Shown: piece after piece, positions 43,428 to 55,971 of the stretch
Layout: each line of letters begins with the position of its first letter
Numbering within the stretch: position 1 is the stretch's first letter
NCBI GenBank assembly: GCA_963920635.1
Contig: OY987298.1
Span: forward strand, 37,107,787-37,171,786
DNA length: 64,000 nt
Source of the DNA: Pseudeuparius sepicola
Taxonomy: Eukaryota; Arthropoda; Insecta; Coleoptera; Anthribidae
Direction of reading: 5' to 3'
Program-made: the position numbers and the translations under genes
Notes under the pieces: model-generated
The model's database searches: none
Told to the model about the DNA's origin: nothing
What the model saw: the letters and a program-made list of their open reading frames with translations, nothing else

Positions 43428-43695
43428 CTAAGGAGGATTATATTTCGAAGTTTGGCAACATTCGAAATTTCTTATTCGCATTCTTAAGGGTCGTATTCTC
43501 TCGTAAGGTAGACTATACAATAGAACGCTTGCCATTATTATTTGTAGAATCAAGGCGACAACGCCAATTAAAATGCAGATGAGAGACAAGAGAGACGTAT
43601 TTCTTATTTCTTCAAAACCTTCAAGCGAAATATGACAACACTGCTCATCTTTCAACCATGAGAGTCGAGCATTTTCCTTCTTAGTGGACCTCCCC
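43428..43695 (-). pseudogene. Possible membrane-protein 3' exon or relic, tetraspanin-like
   Basis: A minus-strand frame ending at a TAG at 43,428 gives DEQCCHISLEGFEEIRNTS, then a ~25-residue hydrophobic segment (LLSLICILIGVVALILQIIM) and a short basic tail with RIRPLRMRIRNFECC. A Cys pair before the last membrane helix and a short cytosolic tail resemble the end of tetraspanins; this is inference. An acceptor-like CTTTTTAACCACACAG lies just upstream, but in this frame it is followed at once by a stop, and no partner exons were found. It may be a decayed exon, a retrocopy, or chance. Confidence 0.3.
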
Positions 43696-43999
43696 CATTA
43701 AACTGTGTGGTTAAAAAGTTCTTCACCATTACTGAATCAACTTATATAAAAGTTGTACCTTTATTAAATAAATTCTGGCAACAAATAATACATTCCAAAG
43801 TATCGTCGAAAAAAATCCAATACTGTTAAAATATATCACTTGCCAAAATGCTGGTTTATATTGGAACTTATTCGAACAATAAAGCAGACGCTCTACGTTC
43901 GTACATTTCCCTGGGGTGCCCTCTCCCATCAACGTCTATTTGAAATCCGCCCGTGTCTGCAACTGGAAAGGACCCGCTATTTTTTCATCAAAAGGTTAG

Positions 44000-44104
44000 A
44001 AAACGCCAACTCAGCCGAAACGTGCCCAGCTGTTCTCCCCCTCAATTCGAGATCTCTCGGGGGTATCGCCCAAGTGACGGCTGTTGTTCTCTCTAAGCTC
44101 ACCC
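44000..44104 (+). repeat. Segment homologous to 34.6 kb
   Basis: Diverged relative of 34,583-34,694, matching in order over about 105 bp with a ~9-bp gap. No transposon ends are recognised around either copy. Confidence 0.5.
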
Positions 44105-45180
44105 GTATCGAATGAAATATGCGAGAACCTGTACCTATTGACTTTTTTGTAGTCAAAACATGACTTATTATTACATTTTGTACTATGATGAATATTTTTT
44201 CATTTTGAGCATTGCAGCTGAAATTAAAATCCACGTTTTCTTACTCGCTCTTATTCATATTCCTTTCTTGAGATACTTTAAATAAAAAAAGGTAGGTTTA
44301 AATTATCTATAATTTAATCAACAAATTAAACCACCCAGTATAAATTAAAACCTTATTACATTTTTAGTTGCCCATTATTCAACACTTTCATCCAAAAAGT
44401 GACTTTTGTTTATGTACCTATCACGATTTTACGGCAATTTTTTTTTAAATAGTATTTACGAAACCAGTTTTATAAACGTCATTTTATATTGATTAGTTTA
44501 ATATGCATAAGTGGAGCGGAGTTTGTAAAACGTGTTGCAAAGTATTCTTTTTCTACGAGTGTATATATAAAATCAACACTCATGTGAGAATAAAAATATA
44601 ATCTCAACTTTAATTTAGTTTGATGAGTCTATGAATTACAATAAATAGAATGGATTTTACCTTAGTTTATTAGTTATCGAATATAATATTGTCATACTTC
44701 GGCCACGAAACTTTCTGACGAATGCCAATAAAATAACTTAGGTACATTTTTCTTATCAAGTGTGCCTTTGTCAAGTATTATCAAGGGCAGCAAAAGCAAA
44801 TGTAGGCATGGTCAATATTTTCAAATATGATCTAATTGAAACTTAAATTCCAGGTCGGGCATAAAGTATAATGTCCAACTCGTTAAGCAATGCATATTGC
44901 ATGCTCGTGCACTTGAAGGCACTCGGCTTCACTTCGTGTCACAACTTGTGCACTCGCATACAATATGCCTTTTTGCGCAATATATTATACTAGATGTGTA
45001 CGTTTTGTACTAGCTCTGACAACGCTGCTGAAAAGACTAACTTCAGCCCGTGATTAAAAATCCGTCACAAATTTCGGATCGCTGCTTCGTTGTTTGGTTG
45101 CTACGACTTAAAAAGCGTGATCAAAATGTGATTTAGCGCCATGCACCGAGTACTCTAAATGAAATCGCAGGCACGCTCCT
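44105..45180. other. AT-rich host DNA, no gene recognised
   Basis: Nothing identifiable beyond short frames. Confidence 0.3.
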
Positions 45181-45860
45181 AGAAAAAATGTATCTACCCA
45201 AGTGTTCTTGTGAAAAATCAACATAAGTTTTGTTTCATCGCACGTAAAATCACAAGTGCCTGAATTTTTTCTTTATTTTCTTTTATTTTCTGATAAAATC
45301 CCGAGAGCGAAATGAAGCACTAATTTGTAGGGGTGATCTTGCTTATCAATGGTTAAATAGGTAACGCTTGCGGTACTCGTGGTTTTTGTCGGTAATATGT
45401 CAAGAATACGATTGATTCACAAAACGATTCATTTTGAACGGTTTTACTGTTCTAAATAATCGAGAAAGTGACAGCTTCCACTGGAGTGTACTAATAGTAA
45501 ACAAACAATAGGGCGCCTGGATGTCCAAGGAGGCGCGATTTTTTCACCATTTTAACTTTGGTTTATTTTCTGAATGTGTATCATAAATAAACAGTTTTGC
45601 AATGTAAAAATTATATAAATTTATTTATATACAATATTTGATAATATTGCCAGATCGCAACATAACTCTTGAGTTGCATAATATAGAACAGTGCACAACA
45701 GACAAATTTCAGCAAGTCGGTGTGTGAGCAGATCCGCGGTTGCCAAACAACGATAAACTCCCTTGTAATTTATCGCTTTGTGACAATTCCAAAGGGCATT
45801 TATCGCAAGTAAGGGCACATGATTGGTTGCTCCTTTAAGAGACGTCTTATTGGAATCAAG
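45180..45860 (+). repeat. Dispersed family R1, copy 3
   Basis: AAAATCACAAGTGCC, AAATCCCGAGAGCGA, TGGATGTCCAAGGAGGCG, TTTTTTCACCATTTTAA and GCAGATCCGCGGTTGCC occur in the same order as in the 57.3-57.85-kb copy. No ORF or clear termini. Confidence 0.6.
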
Positions 45861-47950
45861 TAGTATAAGGGAAATAATCAGTGTACCTACGTTCCAAAGT
45901 ACAAAAAAAAATGATTTGCCCTAAGCCATGACAAAATCAATGAAAACGCACCTTCATTTCGTCTAGAACAATTTATTAGAGCAAGGAAGTTGGCAAGGTA
46001 CAAGGTACTTGACATTGTGACTTGCGGTAAAAATTCTTTAAGAAAGCTTTCAAATGTTAAACGTCGACGGCGACAAGCTTTCATAACATGCGAAACAATT
46101 ATGTATATCTATCTACCCACAGTAATTTTGCCGACATGGGGACACAAACTGGGAACGAGTCGGAGAACAAATGTAAACAATTCAGATTTAATATTCAAAC
46201 TGACAAATGAAGCACACAAGCCGAGAAAAAGAGACATTTATGTGGGAAAATGTATGAGAATATCTAATGAAAGGATGACAAGACTGGGAAAAACCCATGT
46301 CGCAAAGCTGAGTAGTAAACACGATCATACAACAAAAAAGTCCTTATATCTATAAACATGATACTATAACTTATAACAAGATAAGCTTACGCGCATATTT
46401 GACGTTTTACGTTTCGGATGTTTCGGATTACGTGTCATCGGACGACAAAAATCGTTTGAAGGTTAATTGATTTGTTGTGTATTTATGGGCTGTTCAATTA
46501 CACATTATTTATAGAAAATGCACATTTTCTGCTTTTTCATAATATCGCCTATCACATCGACCATCAGCCGGCCCCGTACGCCCGTGACGCGACGCCTAGA
46601 AGAAGGATAAAAAGGAGAAAGTACTGCGGTTCGGAGACTCTGCGATCTTACTTGGCTTAAAAACTATAACGCAAAAACGATGGGAAGTTTGATATTGGCA
46701 TACATTTTGTCACACGGTATGGACATGCGCGAATCTGTTCAAAACTCGTTCCGCAAATGATCTTACCTTTACAGTTATAGTATCATGGTCTATAAATAAT
46801 AACGTCTCCAGACATATGAAACAAAATAAGTAAATATTCAGGGTGTTACATACATGTAAGTTAGTTCCTTAAGAGGGGGTTGACGACAGCGAAAGTGACG
46901 TTAGATTTCGTATTTTTTTTTAGTTGTATAGCATAAAATCTAATAACATTTTACCTGGCAAAAATTTAGTACAAACATCTCTATCTTCAATTTAATCATA
47001 AGATCTTAAAAGCATATGCACTGGAATTATTATTTTTCCCAAGGTTTTCATAACCTATAAAACAAAACACTGCTTGTAATCACATTGAGCTCAAATAATG
47101 GGATTGATTGTCTATAAGTCACTTTTCATTTCATTAGTACACAACTTCTACTTCAAATTCCTTTCCCAGATTTGTTTTCTATGCAAACATTTTTTTTGTG
47201 CAATTTTAGTAAAATAATTGGTTGTTTACCGGAGTCAAATAGTTTTTTCGGCCAGCGCATAATAGTCTCATTTTCTAAAGTTTTGTAAAATTTTATTTTT
47301 ATAATTTTGCAACACTTGTTTGGCTATTTACCTACATGGAGTGAACAACTTTTTTTTATAAAACTTTTCGATAAATTTTGCAAGAAAAAAAACGTCCCGG
47401 GATAATAATAATTATTAATACCTACGGGGGTGGGATTTTTATGTACAGTACTCTGTATATCTTCAATCGTTACCTATTTGTAGGAATTATACGAATTAAA
47501 TCCGCATGGCATCAATTCCGAATCATTAGAAATCGCCGGCCTCCGCCTAAAGGTAATCTTCTCTTCTCGCGCCTCTGCGTCTTTATTTTATTGCTAACTG
47601 CGTCACAGACCAGAAAAACCGCCATTAGCATACAAATGGCCAGCAACCGGTGCGTGGGTGAGAACCAGTCCGGCCGGTGGAACGGCACCCTTTTTGATTG
47701 GCCGGCTCACATTAGAGATAATTAACGGGAATGTGTGTCGCAAAAATTATGCAAGACACACCGGAGTTTTAGGTCGCCTGACAAAATTAATTAATCTTCC
47801 TTTGGCGCCATCGCTTCAAACTGAATGCAAGTTTTCCAACCTTATGAATAATATTAATATCATTTTAGGCGGTAAAAGATCGGATATTTTATAGTAATAC
47901 AGATTTATGTCAGTCATTATTTGGTTAGGATAGGACCTTCCCCTTTCCAA
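45861..47950. other. Host DNA, no gene recognised
   Basis: Unique-looking, moderately GC-rich sequence at 47,500-47,880 includes GTCCGGCCGG and GGCGCCATCG. Possibly conserved non-coding DNA, which cannot be judged here. Confidence 0.3.
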
Positions 47951-48251
47951 AATCCAGGCCTTAATTTTTTTTAAATAAAGCCATATAACTAATTAATTTT
48001 ATTTCCGCTGGCAGTTGGCTATATATTTTTGGACACAAATATATAAAGGATCTACCAACTGTTTTATGCATAATCGGGAGTTTAAAATTTATTTTTAATC
48101 TTGTATCATACATATAACTGGTTTCTAAATTAAAAGAAATCCTATTTTTAAATTGGTATTGAAGCAAACCAACAAGAAACAATTGACGGGGATCCAGCAA
48201 ACCACTATCTTCATAAAGTTGTTCTGTCGGATATAATTTGTTTTTGCTATA

Positions 48252-48854
48252 CAGGGTGATTCAGGAGGAAATGTCAATATTTTAGGTACGTATTCGGGGA
48301 CCCAAAATAAACATAAAAGTTCCTATAAACATGGGTCCTATTCCCGGCCGTTACCGAAATACAGGGGTAAACAACATTCAATTTAAGGTTTTTATTACAT
48401 TATTTATAACAGGTAGGCTAGGTTTTATAGTTTTCAAAAATGCCACCGTTTACTTCTAAACATAAGTCAGCTCTCTGGTGAATAGCTCGGGTCGCTCTAT
48501 GAATGGATACGGGCCTGTTTCTTATAGTTGCTGCTGCATTTATTATTCGATCGAGTAATGCATCTCTAGTGTTTACTTTACTTGAATATACCAATGATTT
48601 AAACCACCCCCAAAGACAATAATCCAGAGGATTAAGGTCTACTATTGCTAAGCAACAGGAATTTCCGCCTGAATCACCCAAAACCTAGCCTACCTGTTAT
48701 AAATGATGTAATAAAAACCTTAAATTGAATGTTGTTTACCCCTGTATTTCGGTAACGGCCGGGAATAGGACCCATGTTTATAGGAACTTTTATGTTTATT
48801 TTGGGTCCCCGAATACGTACCTAAAATATTGACATTTCCTCCTGAATCACCCTG
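48252..48854 (-). mobile_element. Mariner-type fold-back inserted in the LINE
   Basis: CAGGGTGATTCAGGAGGAAA follows TA at 48,250; its inverse ends CACCCTG then TA at 48,855. The arms (48,252-48,425 and 48,679-48,854) are nearly identical inverted copies. Between them lies the transposase C-terminus. A second, internal GGGTGATTCAGGCGG sits at 48,664-48,678 at the junction with the right arm. Confidence 0.85.
48418..48660 (-). pseudogene. Mariner-type transposase, C-terminal part
   Basis: The minus frame gives VDLNPLDYCLWGWFKSLVY, then DRIINAAATIRNRP and CLEVNGGIFENY before a stop. It contains the third catalytic Asp and the C-terminal basic/aromatic end typical of the superfamily. Everything upstream of the third Asp is missing, so it cannot be active. 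Confidence 0.8.
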
Positions 48855-50057
48855 TATATTGTTTTTAAAATCCATTTTTGCATTATCTCAATTTTTTTTC
48901 GATAAGTTGTTTGCTATTCTACCCCAGACTACTATCCCATAACTAAGGTGAGATTGCACCAAGGCATAATACAGTATCTTAAGCTGTTCGAGGGTACAAA
49001 ACTGCTTTAAATATCTAAATTTAAACAATAACCCTCGAAGTCTACCAATCAACAACCGCGTTTGGGCATCCCGTCGCAAGTGCCAATCTATTACCAGCAT
49101 CCAGAGATATACTAATTTCTCTAGACTTTACTATTACTATCCCCAAGTATCTTGCCTCTGTCCTAGAATTGATCTCCATAAGTTTTAATGTGTTGTATTC
49201 TGACAAGCCCGGTGCATAGCTCGCGAATGGGATATAATGCGTCTTGCTCAAATTAATTGCAGGCAGTCTGTATCTGAAGTACTCCAATACGTATGAGAAA
49301 TCCTTTTCAACTGCACTTTTTAGTCCCTGCCAGTCTCTAGATTTGTAGAACACTATTACTGTGTCATCCGAAAAACATATTATGTCACTTTTCAAAGGTA
49401 ATTCAAACAGGCCATTTATATATACGTTGAAGAGTACGGGACCAAGCACACTTCCCTGAGGGACTCCAAAGCTAATATCAAGAGGCTGGCTGATGTGATC
49501 CTCAATACATACCGACTGTTTTCTGTCTCTTAAGTATGTCCCTCATTAGTGACAGACAATGACCCCTGCAGCCCATTCGCTCCAAGACCGCCAACAGTCG
49601 CTTGTGACAGACCGTACCAAACGCTTTGGTCAGATCTATAAGAATGCACAGAGCTGGATCACCTTCATCAATTGCTTTATAGGCTTTAGCGGCCACCTCT
49701 GCCATTGCATCTTCAGTCGACTTGCCCTGCCGAAAACTAAATTGTCTCCTTGAATTGTCTATTGAGAAAATTCTCCAACCTGTTTTATAATTTTTTCAAA
49801 TATTTTTGAGAAGATTGGACACAGACCGATAATTTGACATATACTCCCTGTTTCCAGACTTAAATAGAGGTTTAACCAATGCCCTCTTAAAATATGTTGG
49901 AAATATTCACTTCTCTAGACACATTGACTGCCACACTTTTGACAATTTCAGCTTTAACACCATCAATGCCAGATGATTTTCCAATTTTTAAACTACCAAT
50001 CACTTTCGTTACTTCTACCTCATTCGTATCCAGGAAAACCATAGAGTTAGGTATGTA

Positions 50058-50219
50058 CAGTGTGATCCATCCAAGAGGAACACCCCCCCCCCCCTTACTT
50101 CTTTATTTTTCAACTTAAAGAAAAAATTGTAGAGACAAAAGGTTTAAGGTTTTTGGTGAAATTTTCCATGGTCTTTCTGAAATTGACACAGGGTGTTCCG
50201 TAAAAGCTGGACAAACCAA

Positions 50220-50269
<50 letters not shown>

Positions 50270-50500
50270 GTTGGAATCAGGACGAAGTGTAGATTCCAAA
50301 AATGCAATAATATACAGGGTGTTCTGCTAAAAAAAACATAAACTTGGTTTGTCCAGCTTTTACGGAACACCCTGTGTCAATTTCAGTAAGTTCATGGAAA
50401 ATCTCACGAGAAACCTTAAAGCTTTTATCTCTACAATTTTTTCTTTAACTTGAAAAATAAAGAAGGTAAGGGGGGTGTTCCTCTTGGATGGATCACCCTG
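50058..50500. mobile_element. Nested palindromic MITEs inserted in the LINE
   Basis: The outer ends CAGTGTGATCCATCCAAGAG and the inverse closing GGATCACCCTG bound an inner palindrome (50,189-50,374) with ends CAGGGTGTTCCGTAAAAGC and its inverse. The inner element surrounds a (TA)21 microsatellite and an extra TACAGGGTGTTCTGC at about 50,313. LINE linker sequence resumes on both sides. Confidence 0.8.
50225..50266. repeat. (TA)n microsatellite
   Basis: Forty-two bases of uninterrupted AT/TA dinucleotide inside the inner palindrome. Confidence 0.95.
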
Positions 50501-51753
50501 ACAATTCCGGGAAGGTTTTGTCTGGCTGCCTCACTCCAGCAGTCAGTCTTTCTCCCACATGAGAAAAGAAATCATTGAAAGAGTTTGCGATATCTGTTTT
50601 ACCGTCTAGTTTCTGTCCATCTTCGGTTCTGATAGTTTTTATGGCACAGGTTCTACCCTTATTCTCTCCAAGGTCTTTGATGCACTCCCACAGGCTTTTA
50701 GAGCATATTCCCATTTATTTTTGACTAAAAATACTCTTTTTTTCTCACTTGAACTAATCTTTTTAAGTTATTGCTGTACGTTTTATATTTATTCAAGATA
50801 TAAGTTGTTCCTTTATCTTAGTCGAATTCAATAGTCCCTGGGTTATCCAAGGGCTTCTCATTTTTTCTGATTTCTTAACAATCTTTGTTATTGTACATAG
50901 TTTTATATGTTCCAAAAATTTATTTACAAATAACCCAGTTGCTACGTTCGGATCCTTACAATTATATACATCCATACAGTTCTCTGCTGCTAATAAGTTG
51001 TTTAACTTTTGAGTGTCCGAGTGTCCGTGTATTTTCTAATGTTTTGAACATCAATTCACTCTCATGTTTGTTGAGAGAGGCACCTGTAAAAATTATCGGC
51101 CTGTGATCGGTAATTTGCGATTCCAGGACAAGAGGCAAGAATACTTCAGAGTCCAAACTAGTCTTCACAAACAAGTGATCAATACATGAGAATGGATTCT
51201 CAGTCACATGCGTTGCAACGTTAATCGCCGGCAAGTAACCTTCGGTACCTAATCATTATGTTCAAATATTCGATTACCTTATTATTATTACTAAGAATGT
51301 CTACGTTTATATCACCCACTATAACATTTACTTCAGAATTTGGCTGATAGGACTTAAATAAGTCACAAAGCTGAGTGTTAAATTCATCGATATTCTGATT
51401 GGGTGATCTATATAACGCCAATAACTGCAAACTTCCATGGGTAAATTTAATTCTTAAACATATAGTTCTCAACTGACCAATCTCGAGAATTTCATAGGTA
51501 GAAGCTAAATTGATGACGACACCATTATCTCTATTGATAGTGCCACATTATACAATATTTGATACCCAGGTATCTGATATGTATCTGTATCATGAATGTG
51601 AAAAGTTTCCGTGAGAACAACTATACTGAACTCAATCTCAGTGGAAGCCAGCTGTAGCACAAGGTCATCAAAGTATGCGGGTAGACTTAGAATGTTAGTG
51701 TGGTAAATATTCAATGTATCAAGGCATTTAATTTTTTGTAGTAGCTTCCTGCA

Positions 51754-52986
51754 TAGGGTGATTCAGTTCGGGTTCTCAACATGGGGATCTCCGAAACCGT
51801 AACAGATACGAAGTCGGTCAAATGGGGTCAAAGTTGCGTCTTTGGGCACCTAATAATATGCCGTTAAGAAAGTTAAAATATTTTGATGGGTTGCTGTGAT
51901 ATTTAAGAAAAACCGAATTTTTGAGAATTAGATTTAATTTTTTCTGACGCCATTTGCGTTAATATTGAAAAATAAATTATACTTTTTCATGGCAACTTTT
52001 TCTGGATTACGTCATGGTATTTTTAGATTTTCAGGGCGACGTTTCGTTTTTCAGATAGAGGGATCATATTAATTTTTTTAAATACGGACTTGGATTTTTT
52101 ATTGCATATTTCGAAAGGAATCATTGTCCTGAGTACAACGATGTATGACACATACATACTTTTTCTTGTTTTAGCCGCTAAAATGAACATTTTAAAGGTC
52201 CTGGACTATGCATTTTTCTCTCTTTTTTTTCAAACTATTCCAATTGTAACAGGTGGTTATTATTTTAATACATACTGGATTAATTAAACTCCATGTTTGT
52301 CATACTTTGAAATTATTTTTTATACTTTAGGTAAATAACAACAATAATTATTATTAACAATAGTGGGATACATTATACCTAAAGTAGGTATAAAAAAGAA
52401 TTTCAAAATGTGACAAACATGGAGTTTAATTAATCCAGCAGGTATTAAAAGAATGATAACCTGTTATAATTGGAATAGCTTTGAAAAAAAAAAAATAGAA
52501 AAATGGATAGTCCAGGACCGTATTAATTTTTTCGTAGTAAATACATGTTGTATTTTAGCGGCCAAAACGAGAAAAAATATGTATGTGTCATATATCGTTG
52601 TACTCAGGTCAACGATCCATTTCGAAATATGGAATAAAAAATCCAGGTCCGTATTTAAAAAAAAATGATCCATCTATCTCAAAAACGAAACTTCGCCCTG
52701 AAAATCTAAGAATATCAAGACGTAGCACAGAAAAAAAGTGCAATGGAAAAGTATAATTTATTTTTCAATATTATCACAAATGGCGCCAGAAAAAATAAAA
52801 TCCTATTTTCAAAAATTCGGTTTTTCTTCAATATCTCAGCAACCCATGACAGTATTTTAACTTTCACAACGGCATATTGTTAGGTGCCCAAAGGCGCAAC
52901 TTTTCCCTCATTTGACCGACTTCGTATCTGTTACGGTTTCCGAGATCCCCAATCCCCATGTTGAGCACCGGAACTGAATCACCCTG
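51754..52986. mobile_element. 1.23-kb fold-back palindrome
   Basis: GGGTGATTCAGTTCGGGTTC at the left and its inverse ending GAATCACCCTG then TA at the right. The two ~600-bp halves are inverted copies over nearly their whole length, meeting near 52,370 at CAATAATTATTATTAACAA. Differences are scattered substitutions and small indels. No transposase; the short frames inside are mirror images of each other. It truncates the 5' side of the LINE. Confidence 0.9.
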
Positions 52987-52989
52987 TAT

Positions 52990-53665
52990 ATTAGGAGCTA
53001 TATGTGTCTACACTAATGGGAAGTAAAGTTAAAGTATTATACCTGGTCAAATTGTGGGGAAGAAGTTTGAGCTGTTTTAAGCGATCCCTACTGGCGCCAC
53101 ATGTAGACATTATAAATGTCCGAAACTGATAACATAACCAATAATAAGCCGCAATTTTTTTCGACTTCTAGCGCAATAGCAGATCGCAAACACCAATGAA
53201 CTTATGACGTCATGCTCGGGTCTTTAATGGTCCAGGTTTGAGTGCATGTATATCAAAAAGTGTATACATCCCCTACGTAAAAGTAGACGTAATGAGCTAC
53301 GTATACCATCAACCAAAATATTATCTGGAAAGTGCAGTCATAAAAGTCAAGTTATCTCCCGTGACATGTTTGCCGTTTCACATACCTTCCTCAAGATTAT
53401 TAATAACTTTAACAGAAATTTTGTGTGCTCATCAGACTCATCACCATAAATCAATCACGGTTGGCTCGCCGCATTTTTCCGTAGGTCGCCACTTTAAAAT
53501 TACATTTCTCAGATAGGCGCTATCGGCTATCGCCGACTTGCTCACGTGAGCTTCAGCACTATCCGGTTGCGGTATTTTTTACTTCGAAATTCACATGAGG
53601 ATAAATGTTTTTCCCGATAGTGTTTATACATGGAATTCTGGATCGGCTTCTTCAAAAATTGTATA
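52990..53665. other. Host DNA, no gene recognised
   Basis: Less AT-rich, with several CGCC/GGCG steps and no supported exon. Confidence 0.3.
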
Positions 53666-54373
53666 GGTACCTAGTGGTTATCAATAGAGAGTTAAAGCAA
53701 AGCCCTATACGTAGATGTAGAAAATGACAGCTACGCATGCGCGTTAAAGAGTTTTCGGATGTACGTTTCTTGACTGGACTTACGTTAAAATTGCGTGTAC
53801 ATACGTACACGCGAAAAGCAGCGGTATCGAGCCGAAACCGTGATGCGGAAACAGCCGACTATGAGCCGAGTATTAGACTCTAGGAATACAGATACGATAC
53901 GAATATACGAACATAGAACCATAAAGAAGCAGCTATATAAAAATTGCATTTTAAAAATATGTCAAACGTTTAAGAACTTGTTATCAGCGATTTTGAAAGG
54001 AACAAAAAACGTCCAATAAAGGGATGTAAATAACTTTCAAGTTACCTTCAGGAGACGTCTTGGCGTTACGTTTTAAAACATGCTTTAACTGTGCTTTTGA
54101 AACTTGACGTATTCGATCTTTGCACGCTTACGTCAATGAGTTACGTCTACGTAATAATTACGTATTGGCGTTGACTGCTATATTATTAAAGACTGCTCAC
54201 GGCTGTCACGTCTGACACATTTTTGGCTCACCATGCGCTTTCCGGAGATAAAATACAATGCAGAATACATTGTTAGCCATCAGAGCCATCTGTTATCCAG
54301 GACATAAAACTATAGCTGTGAGAAGTCTTTATAAAGTCAACGGTATTGGGCTTTGCTTTAACTGTCTAGTACC
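53666..54373. mobile_element. Small TIR element hosting an M185 MITE
   Basis: GGTAC-TAG and AGTTAAAGCAAAGCCC then ATACGTA at the left are inverted at the right (about 54,349-54,373). CGTGTACATACGTACACG (about 53,794) is an internal palindrome. An M185 MITE is nested near the right end. Confidence 0.65.
54169..54342 (+). mobile_element. M185 MITE, copy 3
   Basis: CGTTGACTG and AGTCAACG ends with the 7-bp duplication GTATTGG (54,162-54,168 and 54,343-54,349). Interior nearly identical to the 13.7-kb copy. Confidence 0.85.
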
Positions 54374-55971
54374 AAAGACCCAGCGAATTGATAAGTAGTG
54401 TGGAAGGAGTCTAGAGGGAGAAACTGACTGCCAAACTTGAGTACGTGAAATAACAAATAAATCAACACAAACACAAATAACACGCAAATAGGCAAAACGT
54501 GTTTTGTGAGCAAAACATCAGATTTCTCCTGCGTATTGTGTCGGTGGCAACGGATCTTTTGAGTTTCATTTATTGGGCGTTATCGTTAATACTTATTCGT
54601 AATTTAAAATAGAATATAGTTTTGCGCTTGGTGTCTATTTGCGTCGTTGTTTAGTTTAAATATAAGATATAAAAGAAATTTGACTTGATGGTGTTTTAGA
54701 GTTGTTTTAGTTTTACATTACAAATTAATAAACTAACTATAAAACTGTGCAGTTTTCCAAATGTGTTTATATTCAAGTCCATTATCATTTATACATCCTT
54801 TGCGATAATTCACGTGACAAGTTCAATACGAATCTTGGTCGTACTTATCGCCAAGTTGAAACCTATCCCTCTCTAGAGTACTTACTTTATCATATTTCTT
54901 TAAAAATCTAAGCAGATAACAGATGGTTAAAATTATAAAATAAAAAAATCTTGTAGCCAATTAGATGTGACTGCTTCCCCCAAATAAAGCACCACAGTTT
55001 GCTGTTTCAAAGTAGAAATTATGCATTTTTAAGCAAACTGCACTGTTCTAACTTTTCACGAAAACGTTTCACGCGTAACTCACGTTGTTACACCACTGGA
55101 TAAATAGGTATCAAGGAAATATTTTCAAATTATAACGGCTTTACTATTAGGGCGGCGTAAGGTCGTACCAAATTTATCACACTTTTATTTTATGGGATAT
55201 ATTAAAATATTAATTTGGAAATTTAAAAATAATTTTAAATTTAAACACCCTGTGTAAAGAAAACCATAAAGATTCCGATATTACTTTATATATTAATGTG
55301 AAATTATGTTGACATTTTCTCACTTTTCTAGAAATCTTGCTGATAAAAGTTGGACCACCGTGTAAAATATAAAGTGATAACTTACTTACCAAACGTTGCA
55401 TTATTCGAGTAGAAAGTATAGCAATGTGCAACCATATTTGCATACCTGAAAAAAAGTATAAATAAACAAATAAAAAAATACAATAAATTTACAAGCAACA
55501 TAACTAGTGCTCATGACAATTTGGTACTATCATTTTTTAATTAGGTACTTATAATACTAAGTATAATATTTTTAAAAATAAGAATTAATAAAAAAAATTG
55601 AGACAAATAGCGGAATACACAAGAGAAACATATTATGAACCAACACCGCTTTAGACAACCTCAGTGTCTTTTCAAGTTTGGAGGACAGGCATCTGGATTT
55701 AAAATGATTTAATAGAACATGCCGCTTATTGTTCTCCAAAGCAATCTTGGCATAAACTGACGTGACATTTTGAATTGGAGGCAACCTTTTTATCAACATA
55801 CCTTCCTACGTACGGCAAGGCGCCAAAGGTAACAGGTTCAAGTTGTTTTGTTTGCAGTGGTAAAAGTTACTCGAAATACGTTCCTTTGCTTAGCATACAT
55901 TTTTAGCCATTTAAAGGGAGACATATTGTAAACAAACAAGGATTGATTTTTGCACCTGTAATAAGTAAAAC
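54374..55971. other. AT-rich host DNA, no gene recognised
   Basis: A solo AAACACCCTGTGTAAAG lies at about 55,244. No paired end or coding region found. Confidence 0.3.

Larger units (their letters stand above)
47961..51745 (-). pseudogene. Degenerate jockey/CR1-like LINE ORF2, broken by nested insertions
   Basis: Minus-strand pieces lie in order. Endonuclease N-terminus: LNIYHTNILSL and VVLTET at 51.5-51.75 kb. LALYRSPNQN and VGDINVDIL at 51.2-51.5 kb; SCIDHLFV and SQITDHRPI at 51.0-51.23 kb. Linker (50.5-51.0 kb). Reverse transcriptase: ILIDLTKAFGTVCH at about 49.6 kb, GVPQGSVLGPVLFNVYING near 49.45 kb and the FSDDT catalytic box at about 49.35 kb. Thumb/C-terminus: YYALVQSHLSYGIVVWG at about 48.95 kb and the YDTRL, RSFIYL and SQLPAEI block at 48.0-48.2 kb, followed by an A-rich tail. 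The FSDD box replaces the usual FADD. Frameshifts and stops separate the pieces. The element order is that of an APE-type non-LTR retrotransposon. Confidence 0.85.

Noticed and set aside
51754..52986. Paired short frames in the 1.23-kb palindrome
   Set aside because: The frames are mirror images produced by the two arms.
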